From assembly GCF_004010325.2 (NCBI RefSeq), contig NZ_SADR02000012.1, positions 62,001-126,000 of the forward strand: 64,000 bases of DNA, read 5' to 3'. A program made the position numbers and the translations under genes. The notes beneath the pieces are model-generated. The model did not search any database and was not told the origin of the DNA. It saw only the letters and a program-made list of their open reading frames with translations. The stretch is from Mesorhizobium sp. M00.F.Ca.ET.216.01.1.1. GTDB taxonomy: Bacteria > Pseudomonadota > Alphaproteobacteria > Rhizobiales > Rhizobiaceae. Below are positions 16,751 to 25,668 of the stretch, in pieces (positions within the stretch are counted from its first letter, which is position 1; each line of letters opens with the position of its first letter).

Positions 16751-17863
16751 CTAGGAAGCCACAACGCCGACCGATTCCCGCTCGACCAAGGGGCACTCCA
16801 GCTTGGTGATGGGGTAACGGCCGTGGCCGGGCGCCGGCGGCGTCTCGAGCTGTTCGATCGCCCATTGGCCCATCGCCATGTGCGGCAGGATCGATGTCGT
16901 CAGCGGCGGGAACAGATGGCGGGCGATCTCCTCGTCGTCATAGCCGACGACGGAAATATCCCCGGGGATGTGCAGGCCCGCTTCCTTAAGCGCCTCGTAG
17001 CAGCCTATTGCCGTACGGTCGTTCTGGCAGAAGATGGCGGTCGGCCGGTCCTTCAGCGCAAGCAGCTTGACGGTGGCGGCATAGCCCGCGCTTGCCGACC
17101 AGTCGCCCTCGACGACCAGCTCCGGATCGAAGGGGATGTCGGCGGTGGCGAGCGCGCGGCGATAGCCTTTCAGCCTGTCCTGCGCGGCCTGCATCCAGGG
17201 CTCGCCGGTGATGGTGGCGATGCGGCGGTGGCCATGGCTGATCAGGTGGCGGGTGGAACTCTGGCCGCCGGCGATCTCGCTCGGCACCACGGCGGGGAAG
17301 GCATAGTCGGCAGTGTAGCAATTGAGCAGGATGACCGGGATGTCGAGGCCGTAGAGGAAGTCGGGCGCGGTGATCTCGCGGGTGAAGATGGTCATATAGA
17401 TCAGCGCCGAAATGCCCCGCTTGGTGAGCGCGGAAATAGCGCGCGGCTCCATGACGGCGTCGCCCATGGTCTGCGCCACCAGCAGCACGTTGCCGGCGTT
17501 CCACGAGGCCTGGCGGGCGCCTTCGATGGCGACGACGGCCTCCGGACTGGTCGCCAGCTGATCGACGGCAAAGCCTATCACCCCGTCAAGCCCGTCGAAG
17601 GAGGCGACAGGGCTTCGCAGAGCAGAGAAGGCCGGTGGCGCATAGCCAAGAGCCCGCGCGGCCTCGATCACGCGCTCGCGGGTCTGCTGAGACAGCCTAA
17701 TGCCCGGCGTGTTGTTGAGGACGAACGAAACCGTCGCCTGGGAGCAGCCGGCGGCCCTGGCGATATCGGTCATGGTGACGCGGCCCTTGGGAGTTTTCCC
17801 GGACGGCTTGCGGCGCCTGGAGACCTCAAGGGCGGGATCACGCAGATCCGTCGGTTCGCTCAT
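16751..17863 (-). CDS. LacI-family transcriptional regulator of the divergent sugar ABC operon
   Basis: 370 residues. The N-terminal LacI HTH is GRVTMTDIARAAGCSQATVSFVLNNTPGIRLS (about 28-60), preceded by an unusually long basic 27-residue leader rich in R/K/P. The periplasmic-binding-protein-like effector domain contains GDISVVGYDDEEIARHLFPPLTTS near the C-terminus. It is divergent from the sugar transporter starting at 18461, so it probably represses that operon and is released by the sugar. Repeated AT-rich words at 18148 and 18305 are candidate operators. Confidence 0.88.
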   Translation of the reverse strand: MSEPTDLRDPALEVSRRRKPSGKTPKGRVTMTDIARAAGCSQATVSFVLNNTPGIRLSQQTRERVIEAARALGYAPPAFSALRSPVASFDGLDGVIGFAVDQLATSPEAVVAIEGARQASWNAGNVLLVAQTMGDAVMEPRAISALTKRGISALIYMTIFTREITAPDFLYGLDIPVILLNCYTADYAFPAVVPSEIAGGQSSTRHLISHGHRRIATITGEPWMQAAQDRLKGYRRALATADIPFDPELVVEGDWSASAGYAATVKLLALKDRPTAIFCQNDRTAIGCYEALKEAGLHIPGDISVVGYDDEEIARHLFPPLTTSILPHMAMGQWAIEQLETPPAPGHGRYPITKLECPLVERESVGVVAS

Positions 17864-18147
17864 GATCTTTTGTTTCCCATCCCGGCCTGTCTAACCAGAG
17901 GCCGTCAGCGTCGGCAACACGGCCCTGCACAGTGAGCTTATAAAACAAACACCGAACTAATCATTATTACCAGCGAGTCGCCGCCGGCACCAAGCCACGG
18001 CACAAGGCGGCAAGGGGCGCGCAGGAGATGATTTCACCCAGAATTCCTCAATTCTGCGACCTGCTGACTACGTGGTACCCTCTCCCATGCCATGCGGCAG
18101 GGCGCGCCTTCCGCTAGGGGCGCATGGATTTCCAGCCAGCAACTAAT

Positions 18148-18160
18148 ACTATTTACTAAT
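18148..18160 (+). promoter_or_regulatory. Candidate LacI operator 1
   Basis: ACTATTTACTAAT, followed by AG. The identical 13-mer occurs at 18305. It stands out as AT-rich in a GC-rich gap and is preceded by a further ACTAAT at 18142. The gap 17864-18460 shows no gene; it should contain promoters for the divergent regulator and transporter. Confidence 0.45.
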
Positions 18161-18304
18161 AGCCGTAAGCGTTCTAATGTCAATTTGTCATGCCCGGTTC
18201 GGCATCGAGCGGGCCGTGAGGGAAATCAGCGTGCGGCGCAGTATCGTGCGGCTATCAAGCCGGCCGGGGACCTGCAGCACAGTCGCAAATGTCAGACAAA
18301 TCGG

Positions 18305-18317
18305 ACTATTTACTAAT
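18305..18317 (+). promoter_or_regulatory. Candidate LacI operator 2
   Basis: Second exact copy of ACTATTTACTAAT, 157 bases downstream of the first and about 144 bases before the substrate-binding protein start. Spacing of two identical sites on one face suggests looping repression. The assignment to the adjacent LacI protein is inference. Confidence 0.45.
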
Positions 18318-18460
18318 CGAAGGCGAGTGTCTAGAGTTCAAGATCGTGGCTGGAATGGCGCCGTTCTTCGCTGCCAGGAACCCTTGAGGAGGAGGGCGTC
18401 CAAGCCGCAATCGACAAATTCACATCAGCATAAACGACTGATTCAAATGGGAGGTTGAAC

Positions 18461-19423
18461 ATGAAATCTGCGATACGAAATGCGTCCGTCGCCGCAGCGG
18501 CCTTGCTGCTCGGCCTGTCCATCACAGCAATGGCGCGCGCCGACGACAAGCCGACGCTGGCCTTCGTCGTCAACGGCGCCTCCGATTTCTGGAAGGCGGC
18601 GGAAGCCGGCGTCAAGAAGGCGCAGGCCGAACTGCCCGATTACAATCTGGAGCTCAAATATCCCGAGCAGTCGTCGGTCGCCATCCAACAGCGGCTGATG
18701 GACGACCTGGTGACGGCCGGCGTGAAGGGAATCATGGTTTCGGCCGTCGACCCAAAGACATCGACCGACGGGCTGAACAAGATTGCCTCGGAGACGGCGC
18801 TGTTCACAACCGACAGCGACGCACCGCAGACCAAGCGTGTTGCCTATATCGGCTCGTCCAATGTCGACGCCGGCAAGCAGGCGGCGGAGATCGCCAAGAA
18901 GGCGATGCCCGACGGCGGCAAGTGCCTCGGCTTCGTCGGCCTGCTCGGCGCCGACAACGCCAAGGAGCGCATCCAGGGCATGAAGGACGGTCTCGCCGGC
19001 ACCAAGATCGAACTGATCGACGTGCGTGGCGACGACATTGACCAGGCCCGTGCCAAGAAGAATGTCGAGGACGCGCTGGTTGCCAGTCCCGACGTGACCT
19101 GCATGGTCGGCTTCTATTCCTACAACACGCCGCGCATCTATGAAGCGCTGCGCGACGCCGGCAAGCTCGGCCAGATCACCGTCGTCGGCTTCGACGATGA
19201 TCCGATCACGCTGGGCGGCGTCAAGGAAGGCACCGTCGCCGCGACCGTCGTGCAGCAGCCCTTCGAATGGGCCTACCAAGGCATGAAGCTGATGGCTTCT
19301 TATCTCAAGGGCGACAAGTCGGGCGTTCCCGCCGACGGACTGATCATCGTGCCGACCAAGATCATCGGCAAGGACGATGTCGACGCCTATGCCGCAAACC
19401 TGGCGGCGATGTCAGGCAAATAA
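18461..19423 (+). CDS. Sugar ABC transporter periplasmic binding protein (RbsB-like)
   Basis: 320 residues, ATG at 18461 with GGGAGG seven bases upstream. The signal peptide is residues 1-26 (MKSAIRNASVAAAALLLGLS..., cleavage after ARA). The mature part is a type-I periplasmic binding fold of the ribose/galactose cluster: TLAFVVNGASDFWKAAEAGVKKA, GIMVSAVDPKT, TVVGFDDDPITLGGVKEGTVAATVVQQPFEWAY. It delivers a sugar to the downstream ATPase and permease. The ligand cannot be told from sequence. A strong hairpin separates it from the rest of the operon, consistent with higher expression of the binding protein. Confidence 0.9.
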   Translation: MKSAIRNASVAAAALLLGLSITAMARADDKPTLAFVVNGASDFWKAAEAGVKKAQAELPDYNLELKYPEQSSVAIQQRLMDDLVTAGVKGIMVSAVDPKTSTDGLNKIASETALFTTDSDAPQTKRVAYIGSSNVDAGKQAAEIAKKAMPDGGKCLGFVGLLGADNAKERIQGMKDGLAGTKIELIDVRGDDIDQARAKKNVEDALVASPDVTCMVGFYSYNTPRIYEALRDAGKLGQITVVGFDDDPITLGGVKEGTVAATVVQQPFEWAYQGMKLMASYLKGDKSGVPADGLIIVPTKIIGKDDVDAYAANLAAMSGK

Positions 19424-19437
19424 GACAGGAGCAGTTG

Positions 19438-19467
19438 CACCGGCCAGGGACTGATCCCTGGCCGGTG
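19438..19467 (+). terminator. Intra-operon hairpin after the binding-protein gene
   Basis: CACCGGCCAGGGA-CTGA-TCCCTGGCCGGTG, a perfect 13-bp stem starting 15 bases after the stop and followed by TTCATATTG rather than a long T tract. It probably acts as a partial terminator or 3' RNA stabiliser that raises binding-protein mRNA above the ATPase and permease message. Confidence 0.7.
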
Positions 19468-19541
19468 TTCATATTGACGAACCCTGCAGGGGTCGTCAGT
19501 CTGCAGATGCGGCCACAATGGCCCAGCGGCTGCTGTCAGGC

Positions 19542-21083
19542 ATGATGAATTACTCCGACACATCCATCGTCGCGTCCGCTCCGTTCCTCAGCCTCGAGGG
19601 CGTGCGCAAGACCTATCCCGGCGTCGTGGCGCTGGACGGTTTTTCGATGGAGGTCAGGGCCGGCGAGGTCATCGGCCTGGTCGGTGAAAACGGCGCCGGC
19701 AAATCGACGCTGATGAAGATCCTCGGCGGTGTGACCAGGCCGGACACCGGCACGATAACCGTCGACGGCCTCGCCCATGACGGGCTGACCGTCGAAGCCA
19801 GCATCGGCTCGGGCATCGCCTTCGTCCACCAGGAACTCAACCTGTTCGAAAACCTCGACGTTGCCGCCAACATCTTTTTCGGCCGTGAACCGCTGCGCGC
19901 CGGTCCGCTCAAGCTCGTCGACCGTGCCAAGCTGCGCACGCAGGTGGCGCCACTGCTGAAGCGGGTGGGCGCCAATTTCTCGGCCGATACACCGGTAGCG
20001 GCGCTGTCGCTTGCCCAGCAGCAGATGGTCGAGATCGCCAAGGCGCTGTCGATCAAGGCGCGGCTGGTGATCCTCGACGAGCCGACGTCGAGCTTGCCGA
20101 TTGCCGAAACCGACAAGTTGCTCGATGTCATCACCGCGCTGAAGGCAGAGGGCATCAGCGTCATCTTCATCTCGCACCGCCTGCACGAGGTCGAGCGGGT
20201 CGCCGACCGTGTCGTCGTGCTGAGGGACGGCATGCTTGCCGGCACGCTGTCGAAGAGCGCCATCAACCACGACCAAATGGTCAAGCTAATGATCGGGCGT
20301 ATGCTGAAGGAGAGGGAGAAGGCCGCAGAATCGGCGCGCGCGCCAGGTAGCGTCGCGCTGTCGGCCAACGGCGTTCGCACCAGCGCCTATCCAGACCGGC
20401 CGGTCGATCTCGATGTCAGGCACGGCGAAATCCTCGGCCTTGCCGGCCTTGTCGGCTCCGGTCGGACCGAACTGGCGCGCGTGCTTTTCGGCATCGACGA
20501 GAGCTTTGGCGGCAGCTTGCTGCTCGATGGAAAAGAGCTCGTGCTTGGATCGGCTGCCGATGCAGTGGCGAGCGGCATCTTCCTCGTCCCCGAGGACCGC
20601 AAGCTGACCGGCATCCTGCTCGACCTGTCGATTGCCCAGAATATTTCGCTGCCCAACCTGTCGGCGCATGCCCGGCGGTCGCTGGTTTCGGCCAGCGCCG
20701 AAGCTGCCACCGCCGAAAAGCAGAAAAGCAATCTCGGCATCAGGGCGCCTTCGGTGGCGACGCGCACCGGCACGCTCTCCGGCGGCAACCAGCAAAAAGT
20801 TGTGCTGGCCAAGTGGCTGGCGATGAACCCCAAGGTGATGATCCTCGACGAGCCGACGCGCGGCATCGACATCGGCGCCAAGGCCGAAATCTACGGGCTG
20901 ATGCGCGCGCTGGCCGATGCCGGAGTCGCCGTGCTGATGATCTCCAGCGACATGGAGGAGGTGATCGGGGTCTCGGACCGGATCGCCGTCATGCATGAGG
21001 GCCAGATCTCCGGCATTCTCGACAGGGAGCACTTCAGCCAGGAAAACGTGCTGCTGCTGGCGGTGGGCAAGCGGCCGAAATAG
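19542..21083 (+). CDS. Sugar ABC transporter ATP-binding protein with two nucleotide-binding domains (RbsA-like)
   Basis: 513 residues; ATG 19542 or 19545 (MMNYSDTS) is preferred to the earlier in-frame ATG at 19518. The N-terminal NBD has Walker A GENGAGKST, the Walker B region LVILDEPTSSLP and switch HR; its signature is SLAQQQMVEIAKAL. The C-terminal NBD has degenerate Walker A GLVGSGRTEL, signature LSGGNQQKVVLAKWL and Walker B VMILDEPTRGID. This tandem arrangement, with a degenerate second P-loop, is characteristic of RbsA/MglA-type monosaccharide importers. It energises the permease downstream. Confidence 0.92.
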   Translation: MMNYSDTSIVASAPFLSLEGVRKTYPGVVALDGFSMEVRAGEVIGLVGENGAGKSTLMKILGGVTRPDTGTITVDGLAHDGLTVEASIGSGIAFVHQELNLFENLDVAANIFFGREPLRAGPLKLVDRAKLRTQVAPLLKRVGANFSADTPVAALSLAQQQMVEIAKALSIKARLVILDEPTSSLPIAETDKLLDVITALKAEGISVIFISHRLHEVERVADRVVVLRDGMLAGTLSKSAINHDQMVKLMIGRMLKEREKAAESARAPGSVALSANGVRTSAYPDRPVDLDVRHGEILGLAGLVGSGRTELARVLFGIDESFGGSLLLDGKELVLGSAADAVASGIFLVPEDRKLTGILLDLSIAQNISLPNLSAHARRSLVSASAEAATAEKQKSNLGIRAPSVATRTGTLSGGNQQKVVLAKWLAMNPKVMILDEPTRGIDIGAKAEIYGLMRALADAGVAVLMISSDMEEVIGVSDRIAVMHEGQISGILDREHFSQENVLLLAVGKRPK

Positions 21084-21166
21084 CGTTTTGTTTTGCCGCA
21101 GGTCCTGGTCGCAACACCGCGGAATACTTTTGCGGAACCTGCTAAAGCAGGCATTGGGAGAAGACG

Positions 21167-22162
21167 ATGAGCAAGAAAGATCTCGGTCTGCTGATCCTGA
21201 TCCTGGTGGTGGGAACGGTGGTGGCGATCATCAACCCGCGCTTCCTGTTGCCGATCAACCTCGCCAACACCTCGAACCTGATCGGGCTGTTCGGCATCCT
21301 GTCGATCGGCCAGGCCTTCGTCATCATCACCGGCGGCATCGAACTGTCGGTCGGCTCGCTGGTCGCGCTGCTGGGTACGCTGTTCATCGACTTCATCGCC
21401 GTGCGCGAGATGGACTGGCCGCTTGCCTTCGTGCTGATTATAGCGCTCGGCGGCATAATCGGCCTGGTGCATGGCTGGCTGATCACGCGGCTCAAACTGC
21501 AGCCCTTCGTGGTGACGCTGTGCGGGCTGTTGATCTATCGCGGCGTGGCGCGGTTCTACACCGCCGACGGCACCGCGGGCTTTGCCTTCGGACAGAATTT
21601 CCCGGAACTCGAATTCCTGGCGGCGGGGCGATCCTGGGGCGTGCCGAACAGCTTCATTGCGCTGATCATCATCGCCATCGTGATGTGGGTGGTGCTGCAC
21701 CGTTCGGTGTTCGGGCGCTATCTCTACGCGATCGGCAAGAACGAGGAAGCGGCGAAATATTCCGGCATCCGTACCGGCCGCATCGTCATGGCCGCCTATG
21801 TCATCTGCGGCGTGCTGACGGCACTGTCGGCGATCTATTTCGCCATGTACACGCGCTCGATCTCACCGGCCAGCCACGGACAGTTCTATGAGCTCTATGC
21901 CATCGCGGCGGCGGTGCTCGGCGGTTTCTCGCTGCGCGGCGGCGAGGGCTCGCTGATCGGCGTGATCCTGGGAACGGTCCTGCTGCAGGAACTGCAGAAC
22001 CTCGTCAATCTGCTCGGCATCCCGTCCTCGCTGAACTTCGCGGTGATGGGCGGAGTGATCCTAATCGGCGTGCTGGTCGACCAGCAATGGGGCGTGTTCC
22101 GGGCGCGGCGGCTGATGCTGGAGGCCACCCGCAAGGGCGCCGCCGGCGCTGCGGCGGAATAG
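21167..22162 (+). CDS. Sugar ABC transporter permease (RbsC-like)
   Basis: 331 residues, about ten membrane helices, of the ribose-type permease family (BPD_transp_2). Diagnostic segments are SIGQAFVIITGGIELSVGSLVALLG, GLLIYRGVARFYTADG, AIGKNEEAAKYSGIRTGRI and AVLGGFSLRGGEGSLIGVILGTVLLQELQNLVNLLGI. The ATG at 21167 follows GGGAGAAG. It completes the transporter with the ATPase and binding protein and ends convergently 15 bases from phnN. Confidence 0.92.
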   Translation: MSKKDLGLLILILVVGTVVAIINPRFLLPINLANTSNLIGLFGILSIGQAFVIITGGIELSVGSLVALLGTLFIDFIAVREMDWPLAFVLIIALGGIIGLVHGWLITRLKLQPFVVTLCGLLIYRGVARFYTADGTAGFAFGQNFPELEFLAAGRSWGVPNSFIALIIIAIVMWVVLHRSVFGRYLYAIGKNEEAAKYSGIRTGRIVMAAYVICGVLTALSAIYFAMYTRSISPASHGQFYELYAIAAAVLGGFSLRGGEGSLIGVILGTVLLQELQNLVNLLGIPSSLNFAVMGGVILIGVLVDQQWGVFRARRLMLEATRKGAAGAAAE

Positions 22163-22177
22163 CCCTCCAAGACCAGC

Positions 22178-22807
22178 CTAAATTAGGCCCGACATGTCGG
22201 AGAAGGCCATCGCCCTGCGCAGCACGTCGGCGAAACGCTCGCCGGCCACTTCGCGTGCACCGCTGTTGTCGATCGAGGTGACGCCCGGGCCGGACAATGC
22301 GACGTTGGCGCTGCGCGCCAGGCGCGCCAGCACCTCGCCGCGCGACTCGCGGCCGCGCAATGCCAGCCGTTCAGCCAGGATTTCCGGCGCAGCGGTGATC
22401 TCGACGATCGCCAGATTGGCGTAGCGGTCGCGCAGCGCCGGGATGATGGCGCGTGATACATTGGCGACGGCAACGTGCCCATTGGCGACCGACCAGTCGA
22501 CTTCAGCCGGGATGCCGTAGCGCAGGCCATGCGCCTCCCATGAAATAGCGAAGGCGCCGTCGGCTTCGGCCTCGGCAAAGGCCGCATCGGCCAGCGTGTC
22601 GTGATCCTCGCTGGAGGCATCGCTCGGCCGGGTGATGACCCGGCGCACGAACTCCAGCCGGCTTTCGTCGGCAAACAGGGCGCGGGCATAGCCGATTACC
22701 GTGTCCTTGCCGGCGCCGCTCGGCCCGACGACGGCAACGAAGACGCCGTCGCGGATCGGGAACGCTTCGGCCGACAATTCGCGCTCGATCGATGCCGATA
22801 CCATCAT
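22178..22807 (-). CDS. phnN: Ribose 1,5-bisphosphate phosphokinase
   Basis: 209 residues. It converts ribose 1,5-bisphosphate to PRPP in phosphonate (C-P lyase) catabolism; the fold is guanylate-kinase-like. The P-loop is VVGPSGAGKDTVIGYA near residue 27, followed by VRRVITRPSDASSEDHD and FAISWEAHGLRYGIP, which match PhnN. The start ATG at 22807 overlaps the phnM stop as ATGA, so the two are translationally coupled. The C-P lyase core genes phnG-L are not in this window. Confidence 0.9.
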   Translation of the reverse strand: MMVSASIERELSAEAFPIRDGVFVAVVGPSGAGKDTVIGYARALFADESRLEFVRRVITRPSDASSEDHDTLADAAFAEAEADGAFAISWEAHGLRYGIPAEVDWSVANGHVAVANVSRAIIPALRDRYANLAIVEITAAPEILAERLALRGRESRGEVLARLARSANVALSGPGVTSIDNSGAREVAGERFADVLRRAMAFSDMSGLI

Positions 22808-23943
22808 GCGACCCGGCGTCCCTGCCGCCAGACCGTGCGGACAACCGGGACATGGTCGTCGACACGGACGCGGACGAGATCGGCGCGCCGGCCTGGTTCG
22901 ATGACGCCGCGATCGCTGAGACCGACCGCCTCGGCAGGGTTCTTGGAAACCATGGCCACGGCTTGCGGCAAGGAGATGCCTTCGACGACATCGCCGAGGA
23001 AGAAGGCCGACTGGATCAGGCTGAAGGGAATGTAGTCGGACGACAGGATATCGAGCAGGCCGTTGCCGGCCAGCGTGCGGGCCGAGACATTGCCCGAATG
23101 CGAGGCGCCGCGCATGACGTTGGGCGCGCCCATCAGTACACCGAGCCCTGCCTCCTTCGAAGCCCTTGCGGCCTCCTCGGTGGTCGGAAACTCGGCGACA
23201 CGGACGCCCTGCTCGATCGCCTCGTCGACATGGCCAACGGTGGCGTCATCATGGCTGGCTAGCACGATGCCGCGCTGATGGCAGGCGGCGGCAATGGAGG
23301 TGCGGTTCGGGCCGGAGTTCTTGGCCGACTCCGCCATCCGCTTCTCGCAGAATCTCTGGAAGTCGCGGTCGGTCAGCTTCAGCTTGCGCTGGTAGTAATA
23401 GGCGTAGGTTTCGAGATTGACGAACTGGCGCTGTCCCGGCGCATGGTCCATCAGCGATGCCAGCCTGACCCTTTCGTCGCCGTCGAAGTTGGCGAAGGCC
23501 GCGAGGCAATCGGGCGCCGAAACTTCGCAGCGCAGATGAATGAAGTGGTCGGCCCGCAGCCGGTCCTGCTGGACGCTGTCTTCGATCGCGTCGGCCAGCT
23601 TGCGTATGTCGGCGGCGGTCAGGTCGGCATCCTCGTCCATGCCGACACGCAAGGCGTCGAGCACGGTGGTGATGCCGGCGGTCGCCACCTGCGCATCATG
23701 AGCGAGCACGGCGGCGATCGGGTTCCAGCGCACCTTTGGCCGCGGCGCGTAATGGCCTTCGAGGTGGTCGGTGTGCAGCTCTACCAGTCCCGGAATGATG
23801 AAATCGCCGCCCATATCCTCGCCGCTGCGGCCGGTGCCTGGATCGATGCCGGCGATCAAGCCGTCGCGCAGCACGATCGAGCCCTCGACGATCTCGTCGG
23901 CAAGCACGATGCGGGCGTTGTTGAGAACAGTCTCGGCAGTCAT
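22804..23943 (-). CDS. phnM: Alpha-D-ribose 1-methylphosphonate 5-triphosphate diphosphatase
   Basis: 379 residues, amidohydrolase-superfamily enzyme. It releases pyrophosphate from the ribose 1-triphosphate phosphonate made by PhnGHIL, giving the PhnJ substrate. The metal centre is visible in FIIPGLVELHTDHLEGHY (HTDHLE is the PhnM form of HxH), followed by HLRCEVS and VLASHDDATVGHVDEAIEQGV. The ATG at 23943 (MTAETVLNNARIVL) has AGGA upstream; the longer frame runs back into the DUF1045 gene. It is second in a three-gene operon DUF1045-phnM-phnN. Confidence 0.93.
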   Translation of the reverse strand: MTAETVLNNARIVLADEIVEGSIVLRDGLIAGIDPGTGRSGEDMGGDFIIPGLVELHTDHLEGHYAPRPKVRWNPIAAVLAHDAQVATAGITTVLDALRVGMDEDADLTAADIRKLADAIEDSVQQDRLRADHFIHLRCEVSAPDCLAAFANFDGDERVRLASLMDHAPGQRQFVNLETYAYYYQRKLKLTDRDFQRFCEKRMAESAKNSGPNRTSIAAACHQRGIVLASHDDATVGHVDEAIEQGVRVAEFPTTEEAARASKEAGLGVLMGAPNVMRGASHSGNVSARTLAGNGLLDILSSDYIPFSLIQSAFFLGDVVEGISLPQAVAMVSKNPAEAVGLSDRGVIEPGRRADLVRVRVDDHVPVVRTVWRQGRRVA

Positions 23944-23974
23944 TTCAGGCAGTCCTTGCTTGTTCAGGGCCTGT

Positions 23975-24682
23975 TTAGGCAGTTTTTCTGGCCGGGCGGC
24001 GCCCGAGCGCGTGATGGGAAAGCACCATGAACGGGGCGCCAGGTTCGGTTTCGACAAACAGGGTCAGCGCATCCACCGGCACCGGCCGTTGCAGCACGTC
24101 CGCAAACAGGCTGTCGATTGCTAAGCGAAGACGAGGGCTTTCCTGTGACCCGGCGCGGCCGGACAGCGTCATGTGGAAACGGAAAGTCTCGAAGACATAG
24201 GCGTAACCCCACTGGCAGAGGTTGCGGAACTCATCCGGCTTCAGCGAATCGGGACTGCGCCGCTCGATTTCCGCCTCGCTCAGCGGCGCGCGGAAACGGT
24301 CGAAATCGCGCACGACATCATCGGCAAAACGGTTGAGCGCCGGCAACGGCGCTTCCGGCACCAGCGCAAAGAAGCTGTCGATCTGGCTGACGACAAGGCG
24401 CGGGATGGTGACGGGCGTCGTCGCCCCGGCAAAGCTGTCGAGCGCTGCGCGCAGCGAGCCTTCCGTCTCGTTCGGCGCCAGCCGGAAGGGCGCCTTCAGC
24501 GTCGCATGAAAGCCGTAGCGCCGCGCCGAGGCGGTGTGGAAGGCGACTTCTGCCGCTGACAAGTCGCCCACGGCCTCGACCGGGCGCACCGCTGCGCCGA
24601 ACGGGTCGCGGCCGAGCCAGTTGGCGGCGATCCGCGCCAGCAGTTCGTCCTGCCGTGGGGTGAAATAGATCGCGTAGCGCAT
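23975..24682 (-). CDS. DUF1045 phosphonate-operon protein, 2H phosphoesterase-like
   Basis: 235 residues. Two HxT motifs spaced about 110 residues apart (FHATLKAPF near residue 60 and FHMTLSGRA near residue 170) are the signature of 2H phosphoesterases. The family (DUF1045) is found almost only with phn genes, where it is suspected to act on cyclic phosphate intermediates such as 5-phosphoribosyl 1,2-cyclic phosphate; that role is inference. The ATG at 24682 has GAGGA seven bases upstream. It is the first gene of the operon, with phnM starting 31 bases after its stop. Confidence 0.85.
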   Translation of the reverse strand: MRYAIYFTPRQDELLARIAANWLGRDPFGAAVRPVEAVGDLSAAEVAFHTASARRYGFHATLKAPFRLAPNETEGSLRAALDSFAGATTPVTIPRLVVSQIDSFFALVPEAPLPALNRFADDVVRDFDRFRAPLSEAEIERRSPDSLKPDEFRNLCQWGYAYVFETFRFHMTLSGRAGSQESPRLRLAIDSLFADVLQRPVPVDALTLFVETEPGAPFMVLSHHALGRRPARKTA

Positions 24683-24840
24683 CGAAAGTCCTCGTCAGCC
24701 CCGCTGCCATAGGCGATTTGCATGACGAATTGACGAAGCCTTGATGCGTTTTCGTTACCAAAACGACACAGCCGGGTCATTAGCCGACGATTTTTTCGTC
24801 TTGGGCCAGTTGAGGCTTGGGCCAGTTGAGGGAAGACTGA

Positions 24841-25653
24841 TCAGGCCTTCATCAGCCATTCGTGCTCGGGTGCGTTGTGGAATTTCCATGTCCGCTTCGG
24901 CCCCGCCATGACGTTGAGGTAGTAGAGGTCATAGCCGTGACAGGCGGCACAAGGGTGGTAGCCCTTGGGCACCAGCACGACATCGCCGTCTTCGATCGCC
25001 ATTGCCTCGTCCAATGCGCGAGCGCCGCTCTTGTCGGCATCGGTGTAGACACGCTGGAAGGCAAAGCCCTGCGGCGGATTGAGACGGTGATAGTAGGTTT
25101 CCTCGAGATAGGATTCGGCCGGCAAATTGTCCTGATCGTGCTTGTGCGGCGGATAGCTCGAGGTGTGGCCGCCCGGCGTGATGACCTCGACCACCAACAA
25201 CGAATCGGCCGGCTTGTCTTCCGGCAGGATGTTGGTGACATAGCGCGTGTTGGTACCCTTGCCGCGCACCTCCTGGCCGAGGTCATCAGGTCCGATGACG
25301 CGGACGGGCAGCCCGCCGCCAAGCCCAGGCGCCGAACAGACGGCGAGTTCGAGATCGGTATCGGCGGTCACCGACCAGTCCGAAGCTTGCGGCACGTAGA
25401 CCGACCACGGTTTGCCCTCAAAAGGCGACGTGCGCTCGCCGAGCAGGCCAAGATCCTTGCCACCGGCCCTGGCCTTGCCCTTGCCGGTGACAAACACCAG
25501 GCAGACTTCACGATCCATCGTTTGCCCGAAAGCGGTTTCGCCGGGCCGCAGCCGATGCAGATCGAAGCCGACATAGGTCCAGGCGGCGGTTTGCGGCGTC
25601 ACATGGGCGACGCGGCCATGACCCTTGTTGGCTTTGACGAGCAATTTGGACAT
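24841..25653 (-). CDS. iolB: 5-deoxy-glucuronate isomerase
   Basis: 270 residues, bicupin enzyme of myo-inositol catabolism that converts 5-deoxy-D-glucuronate to 2-deoxy-5-keto-gluconate, the IolC substrate. The cupin metal site is visible as HTSSYPPHKHDQ...E (about residues 158-185) and in VLVPKGYHPCAACHGYDLYYLNVMAG. Length matches the family. The start ATG follows AGAGGAAA. It is the last gene of the minus-strand iol cluster iolC-iolD-iolE-orf-iolB. Confidence 0.95.
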   Translation of the reverse strand: MSKLLVKANKGHGRVAHVTPQTAAWTYVGFDLHRLRPGETAFGQTMDREVCLVFVTGKGKARAGGKDLGLLGERTSPFEGKPWSVYVPQASDWSVTADTDLELAVCSAPGLGGGLPVRVIGPDDLGQEVRGKGTNTRYVTNILPEDKPADSLLVVEVITPGGHTSSYPPHKHDQDNLPAESYLEETYYHRLNPPQGFAFQRVYTDADKSGARALDEAMAIEDGDVVLVPKGYHPCAACHGYDLYYLNVMAGPKRTWKFHNAPEHEWLMKA

Positions 25654-25668
25654 CGCGGTTTCCTCTGG

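Noticed and set aside
16700..17935. 411-residue plus-strand frame
   Set aside because: Antisense to the LacI regulator, whose protein shows clear HTH and effector-domain motifs.
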